A DNA stretch of 7,708 bases from Proteobacteria bacterium UBA6921 (GCA_002450895.1 DKAR01000072.1:1-7708), one strand, 5' to 3'; positions 1 to 6,598 are shown, numbered from the stretch's first letter. Made by a program: numbers and translations. Notes: a model not told the origin generated them from the sequence alone.

Positions 1-358
1 AAAGTACAAGTGGGAAGAGATCAAACCGCAAGTTGACCACGTAATTTTCCCCGACGGCAAAAAGATCATCGTGCTCGCGAAGGGAAGGTTGGTGAACCTT
101 GGTTGTGCGACAGGTCATCCGAGTTTCGTCATGTCCGCGTCGTTCTCGAATCAGACCATTGCGCAGATGGAGCTGTTCGCCAATCACGCGAAGTATGAGA
201 AGAAGGTCTATGTTTTGCCGAAGATTTTGGATGAGAAAGTTGCGCGCGCACATTTGAAGAAGATTGGCGTGAACCTGACAAAGCTCACCAAGGAACAGGC
301 GGACTACATTGGCGTGCCGGTGGATGGGCCTTACAAGCCGAATCACTACCGATACTAG
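1..358 (+). CDS. ahcY: Adenosylhomocysteinase (SAH hydrolase), C-terminal part
   Basis: This is the last 118 codons of the NAD-dependent cytosolic enzyme that splits S-adenosylhomocysteine into homocysteine and adenosine, relieving product inhibition of methyltransferases. The frame is open from base 2; the 5' end lies outside the window. Recognisable family blocks are GRLVNLGCATGHPSFVMS, followed by SFSNQ, near the middle of the fragment, and the terminal DGPYKPNHYRY. In the family that tail carries the Lys and Tyr that reach into the NAD site of the neighbouring subunit, so the natural C-terminus is intact. metF follows on the same strand after 95 bp, which fits a methionine-cycle operon. 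Identification is by motif recognition and is very secure. Confidence 0.97.
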   Translation, partial: KYKWEEIKPQVDHVIFPDGKKIIVLAKGRLVNLGCATGHPSFVMSASFSNQTIAQMELFANHAKYEKKVYVLPKILDEKVARAHLKKIGVNLTKLTKEQADYIGVPVDGPYKPNHYRY

Positions 359-362
359 TCGT

Positions 363-386
363 TCCGGTGGCGTTCGCCACACCGGA
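363..386 (+). other. Stem-loop 1 in the ahcY-metF gap
   Basis: TCCGG (363-367) pairs with CCGGA (382-386), and TGGC (368-371) pairs with GCCA (376-379) around a GTTC loop. A two-base bulge (380-381) separates the two helices. It begins five bases after the ahcY stop codon. It could be the base of a 3' processing or termination structure for ahcY; no T-tract follows it directly. Confidence 0.5.
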
Positions 387-407
387 CGTAGCGCTGTTTC
401 GTAGCAG

Positions 408-429
408 ACTGCCCGCGTAAGCGGGCAGT
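408..429 (+). terminator. GC-rich hairpin with GTAA tetraloop before metF (possible partial terminator)
   Basis: ACTGCCCGC (408-416) and GCGGGCAGT (421-429) form a perfect 9-bp stem closed by a GNRA-type loop GTAA. The bases after it, TTCCATTATT, are T/A-rich but not a clean T-run. A weak intrinsic terminator, attenuator or RNA-stabilising hairpin are therefore all possible. It ends 24 bases before the metF ATG, leaving the ribosome site AAGGG (440-444) free. Confidence 0.5.
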
Positions 430-453
430 TCCATTATTGAAGGGAACGGGACA

Positions 454-1305
454 ATGGACTCTCAAAAGAAACATCCCCGCCAATTCAGTTTCGAGTTTTT
501 CCCGCCCAAGACGGAAGAGGGCAAAGTGAAGTTGCGCGAAACGCGCAATGCGCTGACCAAAGTCACTCCAAAGTACTTTTCCGTGACATTTGGAGCAGGG
601 GGCAGCACGCAGTCCGGTACGCGCGAAACGGTCCTCGAAATCCAGCGCGAAACCGGTATCGATGCGGCACCGCATTTATCGTGCATAGGATCGACCCGGG
701 AAAACATTCGCGCCTTGTTGAGTGCCTATAAAGCTGAAGGCATCCGGCGAATCGTGGCGTTGCGTGGGGACATGCCGTCAGGCATGGTCGAAGCGGGTGA
801 GTTTCGCCACGCCAACGAACTTGTTGCGTTCATTCGCGCCGAAACGGGTCGGCACTTTCACATCGAAGTCGCCGCGTATCCGGAGTTTCACCCGCAGGCC
901 TTCAACGCGAGAAAAGACATGGATTATTTCGCGGGCAAGGTAAAGGCGGGGGCCAACAGCGCGATCACGCAATATTTTTTCAATCCGGATGCGTATTCCC
1001 GATTTGTGGACGATTGTGAAAAACGCGGACTGGATATTCCGATCGTGCCGGGGATCATGCCGATCACCAACTACAAACAGCTGGCGCGTTTTTCGGATGC
1101 CTGCGGCGCCGAGATTCCGCGTTGGTTGCGCTGGAGGCTCGAGCAGTTCGGCGAAGATCTGGAATCGCTGCGAAAGTTCGGATTGGAGGTCACAATCGGG
1201 CTCTGCAATCGCTTATTGGAACTTGGGGCGCCGGGGCTGCACTTTTACACGATGAATCAATCCGGGCCGACGCTCGCCGTGTATGCGGGACTGGATGGCC
1301 GGTAG
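454..1305 (+). CDS. metF: 5,10-methylenetetrahydrofolate reductase
   Basis: A cytosolic FAD enzyme reducing 5,10-methylene-THF to 5-methyl-THF, the methyl donor for homocysteine remethylation to methionine. The 283 residues match the usual bacterial length, a single TIM-barrel domain without the eukaryotic SAM-regulatory extension. Family blocks in order: FSFEFFPPKT (residues 11-20, with the catalytic-type Glu14), SVTFGAGGST (43-52), APHLSCIG (72-79), ALRGD (102-106, with the Asp expected near the flavin), EVAAYPEFHP, KAGANSAITQYFFN, VPGIMPITN and GAPGLHFYTMN near the C-terminus. The ATG at 454 has AAGGG nine bases upstream and lies just before the first conserved block. Placement behind ahcY matches its role in recycling homocysteine. 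Nothing is broken or missing. Confidence 0.97.
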   Translation: MDSQKKHPRQFSFEFFPPKTEEGKVKLRETRNALTKVTPKYFSVTFGAGGSTQSGTRETVLEIQRETGIDAAPHLSCIGSTRENIRALLSAYKAEGIRRIVALRGDMPSGMVEAGEFRHANELVAFIRAETGRHFHIEVAAYPEFHPQAFNARKDMDYFAGKVKAGANSAITQYFFNPDAYSRFVDDCEKRGLDIPIVPGIMPITNYKQLARFSDACGAEIPRWLRWRLEQFGEDLESLRKFGLEVTIGLCNRLLELGAPGLHFYTMNQSGPTLAVYAGLDGR

Positions 1306-1316
1306 TGCCACCAGTA

Positions 1317-1340
1317 CGGCCGACTGATTTAATTCGGCCG
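1317..1340. terminator. Stem-loop between convergent genes (candidate bidirectional terminator)
   Basis: CGGCCGA (1317-1323) and TCGGCCG (1334-1340) form a 7-bp stem around a 10-base loop. It lies between the metF stop and the convergent cNBD gene and covers the stop codon of the latter. No strong T-run follows on either strand, so termination is inferred from position and symmetry only. Confidence 0.35.
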
Positions 1341-1682
1341 GACGCTGCGCAGCCGATTTGCCATGGCTCGCATGACATCGAGCGCAAAGACGGGTGTATT
1401 CTGGATGAGAAACAGGAATCGCTGTTGATCGATTGGCAGTATGCGGCAATTGGTTTTGGCGACGGCCGTTGCAGAGCGCGGGTTATTGTCAATCAAGCCC
1501 ATCTCGCCAAACAGCATTCCCGGTCCCAGAGTGTCGCAACGCTTTCCGTCGATGACGATGTCCACGGAACCTTCCTGCAAGACAAACATTTTTCCCGCCG
1601 GGGCATCACCTTGAGCGAAGATCGTTGCGCCCGCGGCGAATTCCTTGCCGCTTTCGACATGTTTGAAAAGTTCGGTATCCAT
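1329..1682 (-). CDS. Small single-domain cyclic-nucleotide-binding protein
   Basis: A 117-residue protein consisting of one cNBD of the Crp/PKA-R type and nothing else. The early strands and turn are IFAQGDAPAGKMFVLQEGSV (residues 21-40). The phosphate-binding cassette is FGEMGLIDNNPRSATAV (58-74), with Glu60 and Arg69, the pair that normally holds the ribose hydroxyl and cyclic phosphate. The chain ends after the following helix (DVMRAMANRLRS), where a Crp/Fnr regulator would continue into its helix-turn-helix. It is therefore not a DNA-binding regulator by itself. I prefer the ATG at 1682, which opens as MDTELFKHV and has GGGG 12 bases upstream. A GTG at 1727 with AGGA close by would add 15 residues. 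Ligand, partner and role are unknown. It is divergent from the tandem cNBD gene and convergent with metF, and is the only gene here running against the inferred fork direction. Confidence 0.85.
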   Translation of the reverse strand: MDTELFKHVESGKEFAAGATIFAQGDAPAGKMFVLQEGSVDIVIDGKRCDTLGPGMLFGEMGLIDNNPRSATAVAKTNCRILPIDQQRFLFLIQNTPVFALDVMRAMANRLRSVRPN

Positions 1683-1866
1683 TGAATTCAGAAGCCCCAC
1701 TACGTGAAATGAAAAGACAACGTTCACTGTCCTGAATGATTATTTTGGGAACATGATATAGGCTTCAATAACGAATTGCGAATGACATGTTCGGGCAAAA
1801 AACGCGGCGCGCTATACGGTCGTTGGTAATTCCGGGCTGCAAAACACTTCCAAAGGTTAATAACGT
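1683..1866. promoter_or_regulatory. Divergent intergenic region between two cNBD genes
   Basis: These 184 bp must hold promoters for both cNBD genes. An inverted repeat, GAACATG (1749-1755) and CATGTTC (1786-1792), is separated by 30 bases and could bind a dimeric regulator by looping or as two half-sites. A weak plus-strand -10-like TATACG (1813-1818) has only a poor -35 at the right distance. AAAGG (1852-1856) is the ribosome site of the downstream gene. No classical Crp or FNR palindrome was seen here. Confidence 0.4.
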
Positions 1867-2784
1867 ATGGCCACTGCGACACCGGAAGTAATTCTCGAAA
1901 AGATCGATGCGGCTTTGGCGAAGAACAAGCTTCTGTCTGGAATTCTTGGGCCGGAGGCCCGGCGCAGCCTGGTCAGAAACGGTGTCCTGCGACGATTTGA
2001 GGCTGGACAGGCGCTCTGCAATGAACATGAATTGGGAAAGTCAGTCTATTTGATCCTGCGCGGCGAAGTTGAAATCGAAACGGTCGGGAATAAGGAGCCG
2101 ATACATCTCGGTCTGCGCGGTCCGGGCGAGCTTCTCGGTGAAGTGTCCATGCTGTTCCTGATGCCGCGAATCGCAACCGTCGTTGCGTCAACCCCGTGCA
2201 TCGCATTTGAAATGCCGTCTGTTGTTTTCAGTGCAATCATCGACTCGGATAAGCATGTCCACGACGAACTGGTTCGTCGCGTAACACCGCGCGTCATTGA
2301 AACCGCGCTCGGTCGGGTCCCGTTATTTCGGGAACTGGATCCGCGATCGTTTCGTGAATTGTGCCAGCTCGCCATGTTCCAGCATTTCCGCAAAGGCGAA
2401 TGCATCGCCCATGAAGGCGCTGTCGAACGCCGGATGTATGTCATTTGCAGTGGCCTGGCGCGAGTATTCATCACCAAGGATGGCCAGGACGTGACGATTG
2501 ATGTCGCTGAGCCGGGCAGCTACTTTGGTGAGTACTCCTTGTTCACAGGTTCGGCCCGCATGGCGTCGGTGACGGCCGGCAGCGAGCTTCACGTAGTTAC
2601 GCTGGAAGGCGAAGCGTTCCAGTCATTTCTCGACGAAAACCAGGATACCGAGCACGCATTGAAGCTGCAGGCGTGGCAGCGAAAGCACGCACTGGATGCA
2701 AAGCGCGCAGGTGCATCGCTCGAGGGTCGTGCATTAGAGCGCTTGAAGGAGCTGCAGGACGCATTAAAGGACGGGCTGGAGTAA
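1867..2784 (+). CDS. Tandem cyclic-nucleotide-binding domain protein
   Basis: A 305-residue soluble protein with two cNBDs in a row and no recognisable output domain. Domain 1 spans roughly residues 23-130, with cassette GELLGEVSMLFLMPRIATVV and Glu92/Arg101. Domain 2 spans roughly 152-258, opening as VPLFRELDPRSFREL, with cassette GSYFGEYSLFTGSARMASV and Glu222/Arg231. Both keep the Glu and Arg that contact cyclic nucleotide in the family, so both may bind ligand. The remaining 45 residues are charged and look helical (ALERLKELQDALKDGLE at the end), possibly a protein-contact or coiled-coil tail. The layout resembles the ligand-binding half of the PKA regulatory subunit, but no kinase or cyclase is present in the window and no function is assigned. 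ATG at 1867 has AAAGG ten bases upstream. It is the last gene before dif on this side. Confidence 0.88.
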   Translation: MATATPEVILEKIDAALAKNKLLSGILGPEARRSLVRNGVLRRFEAGQALCNEHELGKSVYLILRGEVEIETVGNKEPIHLGLRGPGELLGEVSMLFLMPRIATVVASTPCIAFEMPSVVFSAIIDSDKHVHDELVRRVTPRVIETALGRVPLFRELDPRSFRELCQLAMFQHFRKGECIAHEGAVERRMYVICSGLARVFITKDGQDVTIDVAEPGSYFGEYSLFTGSARMASVTAGSELHVVTLEGEAFQSFLDENQDTEHALKLQAWQRKHALDAKRAGASLEGRALERLKELQDALKDGLE

Positions 2785-2836
2785 GCGGTTTTCTGGTGTG
2801 AAACGCTGAGGAAGCCCCATCGGTGAAACAAATGTC

Positions 2837-2864
2837 ACTTCGCATAATGTATATTATGTTAAAT
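2837..2864 (+). other. dif: Chromosomal dif site (XerCD recombination site)
   Basis: This 28-bp sequence consists of an 11-bp XerC-type arm ACTTCGCATAA (2837-2847), a 6-bp centre TGTATA (2848-2853) and an 11-bp XerD-type arm TTATGTTAAAT (2854-2864). By recall it matches the E. coli dif site at 25 of 28 positions. The differences are only in the outermost four bases of the XerC arm, which vary between species. dif is where XerC and XerD, activated by FtsK at the septum, resolve chromosome dimers, and it sits at the replication terminus. It lies between two converging genes, which fits a terminus junction. One copy was seen in the window. Confidence 0.95.
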
Positions 2865-3001
2865 AACGTCTGTGCCTAGGCAGGCTGCATAAGCCTTAAG
2901 ACAAGCCGCAATCCCCCCAACTGATCCCAACCTCTTTCGCGCCGCGCTCTTGCCAGGCACAACCCCGACAAGAGTGAATTCTCGAAACGCGCTTACCATC
3001 C
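2865..3001. other. Non-coding DNA right of dif
   Basis: No gene is supported here. The top strand is strongly C-biased: by hand count 46 C against 22 G in 2881-3000. By contrast 2785-2836, left of dif, has 16 G against 11 C. No clear intrinsic terminator for the minus-strand gene ending at 3002 was seen. Confidence 0.6.
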
Positions 3002-4030
3002 TTAGGGGTTGTATTTGACGATATCGAACTGTTGCTCCTGCTGCTTGGTCTCCGGATTGAACAGGACGTGCAACATCGCGTGTACGACGTAAATCTGACC
3101 GTCGCGAAGCGTGCCGGTCGTCGGAAATACATCGCCGGTTTCCGCTTTGCCTTTGATGGTTGCTGTTTTCCATCCATCCTTGCTTTCGAGTCTAAATACG
3201 GAGTTTGTTGGAGTCGCGCCCTTGATACCGATGTAAGCATTGTTGTTTGCGATAACGATCAATGATCCGTCTGCGGCCCAAAGCATGCCGTCGGAACCAT
3301 CGAGTTTTTGCGGCAACTTGACCTCTGTAAACTTGCCCGGGTTATCCAGAGGAATCTTGAACAGCTGGCCAGAATTCATTTTGTCGACCAGCAGGAATTT
3401 GTCTTTGACGACAATGCCGTTCAAATTGAAGCTTTCGCCCGTGAAAGCTTTGTCATTGATCAGAACCGATGCTTTGTAGTTTTTGTCAACTTTGTAAATT
3501 ATCGGAGAAAAGCTGTCGGTAATGTAGGCAGTGCCGTCTTTGGCAATCGCAATGTCGTTGCAGAAATGACCGCCGTCGAGTCCCTTGGCCAGGTCCACGT
3601 ACTCAATCAACTTGCCCGTGGAAAGTTGGAAAACCGCAAGTGCGGCCACTTTTCCAGTGGTCTCTTTACTCGATTTTTCACTCGCACCGCCATCCGAATT
3701 GCACACCAGAGCACGATCACGCGATGGATCCAATTCGATCCCGACTGAACCAATCATGCGCGGATCGCTGCCGAACACGGAATACGTTCCGTCCTCGGCA
3801 ACCGCGCCGACCTCGCCGCGATGCAGTGATGACACGATAAAACGCTTGTGCGCCCCATCCCATTCGACGCCTTCGGGATACAGTGCCGGACTATTCACTT
3901 TGACGACGGCGGGCAAAGATCCCATGTTGCCGTCTGCCGCATGGGTCGCGGTGGCACCAGACGCGAATAAACCAACCAGCGTAGACATTACGGCGATTTG
4001 CATACCGACTATCGGGCGTTGCATTTTCAT
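3002..4030 (-). CDS. Exported SMP-30/gluconolactonase-like beta-propeller protein
   Basis: A 342-residue protein with an N-terminal Sec signal: MKMQR, then a hydrophobic run to about residue 27, and a likely cut after THA (residue 31). The mature part resembles the SMP-30/gluconolactonase/LRE six-bladed propeller family. The blade repeats carry the acidic and amide residues that bind the divalent metal in that family: Glu53 in YPEGVEWD, Asn158 in FCNDIAIAKDG, Asn204 in NLNGIVV and Asp248 in GSDGMLWAADG. This metal-site mapping is my own alignment by eye. Relatives hydrolyse lactones or have unknown roles; the substrate cannot be told here, and a non-catalytic periplasmic binding role is possible. 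ATG at 4030 has GGAG seven bases upstream. A perfect FNR-type box lies further upstream, suggesting oxygen- or NO-linked control. It stands alone, ending 138 bp from dif. Confidence 0.85.
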   Translation of the reverse strand: MKMQRPIVGMQIAVMSTLVGLFASGATATHAADGNMGSLPAVVKVNSPALYPEGVEWDGAHKRFIVSSLHRGEVGAVAEDGTYSVFGSDPRMIGSVGIELDPSRDRALVCNSDGGASEKSSKETTGKVAALAVFQLSTGKLIEYVDLAKGLDGGHFCNDIAIAKDGTAYITDSFSPIIYKVDKNYKASVLINDKAFTGESFNLNGIVVKDKFLLVDKMNSGQLFKIPLDNPGKFTEVKLPQKLDGSDGMLWAADGSLIVIANNNAYIGIKGATPTNSVFRLESKDGWKTATIKGKAETGDVFPTTGTLRDGQIYVVHAMLHVLFNPETKQQEQQFDIVKYNP

Positions 4031-4076
4031 ATTCGTTCTCCAACTTTTTTGATTGGGTTTCTATCCTGATGAACTC

Positions 4077-4090
4077 TTGATAAAGATCAA
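4077..4090 (-). promoter_or_regulatory. FNR/ANR/DNR-type binding palindrome upstream of the SMP-30-like gene
   Basis: TTGAT, four bases, then ATCAA: an exact fit to the FNR-family consensus TTGAT-N4-ATCAA. Its centre lies about 53 bp before the ATG of the minus-strand gene. Fnr-type activators usually sit 41.5 bp upstream of the transcription start, which would place that start near 4042, just ahead of the ribosome site at 4038-4041. I do not see a good -10 element at the matching distance, so repression or a different start point is also possible. No gene starts on the plus strand to the right. Confidence 0.6.
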
Positions 4091-4326
4091 AAGAGACTAA
4101 CGATGTGCCGCACACCGCACAGAGTAGTACCGACCTGCCGCAGGAGATATAGAACAAACGTATTAGGACACTGCCGACCGGAAAGGAGTCTAGTCCAAGA
4201 CACCCTAGAGGTAAACGCGTACGGTGTCTTCAGCAGAAGTGTCCGAGCTAAACAGTGGGAGTTCGGGGCCGGCGTCCCACACGACACGACGCCGACCGGG
4301 ATGTCATTTCTGGGAAAACGACCGAA
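4091..4326. other. Gap between the SMP-30-like gene and glmM with two perfect stems
   Basis: No convincing protein gene or known RNA was recognised here. AAGACACC (4197-4204) pairs perfectly with GGTGTCTT (4223-4230) around an 18-base loop. CGGCGTC (4270-4276) pairs perfectly with GACGCCG (4288-4294) around an 11-base loop, 33 bp past the glmM stop. Neither is followed by a T-run on the minus strand, so neither is a textbook terminator. They may be 3' end structures of the glmM message or remnants of a small RNA. Confidence 0.4.
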
Positions 4327-5670
4327 TCAGGCCGCCTTGACTGCCGCTTTTACGACTTCCGCGATCTCTTCCGCGAGGGTTTTTACCTGGATCATGTCAT
4401 TTCCCTCCACCATCACGCGAACCAGCGGTTCCGTGCCAGAGGGTCGCAATAAGACCCGCCCGCTCCCCGCCAGTTTGGTTTCCGCGGCACGAACGGCGCT
4501 GCTGACAATGTCGGATTTCGCGATATCAATCTTCCGCTCCATGCGCACGTTCACCAATACCTGAGGATATTTGGTCATTGAGGATTTCAGTTCATGGAGC
4601 GATTTGCCAGATCGATTCATGGCTGCAATTACTTGCAGAGCCGATACGATGCCGTCGCCGGTGGTTGTTCGGTAGAGGCAAATAATGTGTCCCGAGGACT
4701 CACCGCCCAAGACGCACCCGTCGCGTTGCATCATTTCGAGAACGTAACGATCGCCCACAGCGGCACGTTTGAGTTTCAACGAGTGCCGATCCAGCGCATG
4801 TTCAAGCCCCAGATTACTCATGACGGTTCCAACAACATCGCCCTGCAACTTCCCTTCACCATGACGCGCCTGCGCGATGATGTAGAGAATTTCATCGCCA
4901 TCCACCAATTCACCCTTGTGGTCGACCATGATGACGCGATCGCCGTCGCCGTCGAATGCGATGCCCAGATCGGCTTTAGTATCCAGCACCTGTTGGCGGA
5001 GTTTTTCAGGATGGGTGGATCCGCACTGATCATTAATATTCAGCCCGTCAGGCTTGTTACCCAACGTAGTGACTCGGGCTCCCAGCTCCTCAAATACGTT
5101 CGGTGCAATGTGATAAGTCGCGCCATGACCAGAATCAATCACGACCTTCAGTCCCCGAAATTCCATATTCGCAGGAATCGTGCTTTTGCAGAATTCAATG
5201 TATCGTCCTGCTGCATCGTCGACGCGCTTCGCCTTACCAAGTTGTGCTGAGGCAACGTGTGTCATCGGTTGCTCGAGTTCGGCTTCGATTGCAAATTCGA
5301 CCTCGTCCGGAAGCTTGGTGCCTTCACCGGAGAAGAATTTGATGCCGTTGTCCTCGTGTGGATTATGTGAGGCGCTGATGACGATGCCGGCTTTCGCGTG
5401 GAACGTTCGCGTCAGATAGGCGATTCCTGGCGTCGGCATGGGGCCGAGCAAGCGAATGTCCATTCCCGCTGCGGATAAGCCCGCTTCCAGCGCGGACTCA
5501 AACATGTAGCCCGAGATTCGCGTGTCCTTTCCAATCAATACGGTTCCGTGACCCTGTTTTGAAAATACGCGCCCTGCCGCCCACCCCAGCTTGAGCATGA
5601 AGTCCGCCGTGATCGGTGGCTGTCCAACCGTTCCGCGGATTCCATCGGTTCCGAAGTATTTCTTTTTCAT
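4327..5670 (-). CDS. glmM: Phosphoglucosamine mutase
   Basis: The enzyme converts glucosamine-6-phosphate to glucosamine-1-phosphate in the cytosol, on the way to UDP-GlcNAc for peptidoglycan and lipopolysaccharide. At 447 residues it matches the usual length of about 445. Signatures of the alpha-D-phosphohexomutase family are all present: KYFGTDGIRG at the N-terminus, the phosphoserine loop ISASHNP (Ser101), the magnesium loop DGDGDR (Asp240, Asp242, Asp244), the sugar-specificity loop GGESSGH (322-328), and the phosphate-binding RPSGTE (409-414). The frame stays open upstream to 5790 and would overlap folP. MKKKYFGTDGIRG at 5670, with AGGGG nine bases upstream (5680-5684), is clearly the true start. 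It follows folP on the same strand after 97 bp, as in E. coli, and no residue is missing. Confidence 0.97.
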   Translation of the reverse strand: MKKKYFGTDGIRGTVGQPPITADFMLKLGWAAGRVFSKQGHGTVLIGKDTRISGYMFESALEAGLSAAGMDIRLLGPMPTPGIAYLTRTFHAKAGIVISASHNPHEDNGIKFFSGEGTKLPDEVEFAIEAELEQPMTHVASAQLGKAKRVDDAAGRYIEFCKSTIPANMEFRGLKVVIDSGHGATYHIAPNVFEELGARVTTLGNKPDGLNINDQCGSTHPEKLRQQVLDTKADLGIAFDGDGDRVIMVDHKGELVDGDEILYIIAQARHGEGKLQGDVVGTVMSNLGLEHALDRHSLKLKRAAVGDRYVLEMMQRDGCVLGGESSGHIICLYRTTTGDGIVSALQVIAAMNRSGKSLHELKSSMTKYPQVLVNVRMERKIDIAKSDIVSSAVRAAETKLAGSGRVLLRPSGTEPLVRVMVEGNDMIQVKTLAEEIAEVVKAAVKAA

Positions 5671-5712
5671 GGCGTCGGGCCCCTGTGCTTTCGTGGTTGA
5701 AGCGCCTGCATA

Positions 5713-5743
5713 ACTATATCGGCGGCGCCTATTTTCGCTGCAA
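5713..5743 (-). promoter_or_regulatory. Possible glmM promoter
   Basis: On the minus strand, TTGCAG (5738-5743) and TATAGT (5713-5718) resemble sigma-70 -35 and -10 elements, in the 97-bp folP-glmM gap. TATAGT differs from the consensus at one base, but the -35 is poor and the 19-bp spacing is long. glmM could equally be read only from the folP transcript. Confidence 0.25.
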
Positions 5744-5767
5744 AACGCGGTCGGGAGTAGTGACTTT

Positions 5768-6598
5768 TCACGCGCTCCCGGCGGCTTCAAGAACTTTTAG
5801 GGCATCCGCCGTCGCACGCACATCATGTGTACGGATGAGGTTGGCCCCGCGTTGTACGGCAAGTACCGTCATCGTGATTCCGCCAAATACGCGCCCTTCC
5901 GGGGGGGCTCCCCCAAGGATCTTTCCAAGCATGGATTTACGGGATGTTCCGATGACTAGAGGAACTCCCAAGGAGCGAAATTTCGACAGGTCACGGAGCA
6001 ACTGCATGTTGTGATCCAACGTTTTCCCGAACCCAAAACCCGGATCGATCAGGCAGCGTTCTGCGGCGATTCCCGCGTCCCGACAGGCGTCGAGGCGCTC
6101 TCGCAGAAATGCCAATACCTCGCGGGTGACATCTGAATACACAGGATCACTCTGCATGGTCCGCGGCTCCCCGCGCATGTGCATCAGGCACACCGGAACA
6201 TCAAGTTCACGAACGACCTTCAGTGCACCGGGGGCCCGCAATGCAAAAACATCGTTGACCATTCCCGCTCCGGCGTCGATGCCGGCACGCATCACTTCGG
6301 GCTTCTGCGTGTCGATTGAGATCGGCACTGAAAGTGTCTTTGAAAGTACGGCGATGACCGGAGCGGTTCGTTGGATTTCTTCATCAACGGAAACCGGCAT
6401 CGCTCCCGGACGTGTGGACTCGCCACCGATATCGATGATCGCCGCGCCCTCCTCCACCATTCGATGGGCACGTTGCACTGCACTATCCAACGAAGTGAAC
6501 ATCCCGCCGTCCGAAAACGAGTCTGGCGTGACATTCAAAATTCCCATGACGGCCGGTCTGGCAAGATCCAGGACTCTTCCTCGGCAATCAAGCTTCAT
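5768..6598 (-). CDS. folP: Dihydropteroate synthase
   Basis: The cytosolic TIM-barrel enzyme condenses 6-hydroxymethyl-dihydropterin diphosphate with p-aminobenzoate to give dihydropteroate in folate synthesis. It is the target of sulfonamides. The 276 residues are the standard length. Motifs in order: GILNVTPDSFSDGG (residues 19-32, with the metal-binding Asn22), IDIGGESTRPGA (55-66, the flexible substrate loop), SIDTQKPEV (94-102), VNDV (114-117), LIDPGFGFGKT (183-193), GTSRKSMLG (217-225) and RTHDV (256-260). The frame runs on upstream to 6766 but that part overlaps the ftsH end and its terminator, so the ATG at 6598 is chosen. No clear Shine-Dalgarno sequence precedes it. By position it belongs to the ftsH-folP-glmM cluster. 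It also supplies folate, which metF in this window uses, though no common control is seen. Confidence 0.96.
   Translation of the reverse strand: MKLDCRGRVLDLARPAVMGILNVTPDSFSDGGMFTSLDSAVQRAHRMVEEGAAIIDIGGESTRPGAMPVSVDEEIQRTAPVIAVLSKTLSVPISIDTQKPEVMRAGIDAGAGMVNDVFALRAPGALKVVRELDVPVCLMHMRGEPRTMQSDPVYSDVTREVLAFLRERLDACRDAGIAAERCLIDPGFGFGKTLDHNMQLLRDLSKFRSLGVPLVIGTSRKSMLGKILGGAPPEGRVFGGITMTVLAVQRGANLIRTHDVRATADALKVLEAAGSA

Noticed and set aside
359..453. SAH riboswitch between ahcY and metF
   Set aside because: The conserved GAGGAGCG-type core was not found, and this element normally lies upstream of ahcY, outside the window.
1122..1685. 187-codon plus-strand open frame overlapping metF and the small cNBD gene
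   Set aside because: It is out of frame with metF and antisense to a clear cNBD domain, with no recognisable motif of its own.
2837..2864. dif as the attachment site of an integrated phage or mobile element (CTX-phi-like)
   Set aside because: Only one dif copy was seen, and the flanking genes are ordinary housekeeping or conserved genes without phage or mobility functions.
2831..2868. Resemblance of the 2837-2864 region to loxP (ACTTCG...TATAATGTATG-like core)
   Set aside because: The arms and centre fit dif far better; loxP needs 13-bp symmetric arms ending in CGAAGTTAT, which are absent.
4087..4287. 66-codon minus-strand open frame in the gap after glmM
   Set aside because: No recognisable domain, Cys/Arg/Leu-rich composition of random frames, and it overlaps the FNR-type box region.
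5671..5790. 40-residue N-terminal extension of GlmM
   Set aside because: It would overlap the folP end and has no family similarity; the canonical MKKKYFGTDGIRG start with a ribosome site lies at 5670.
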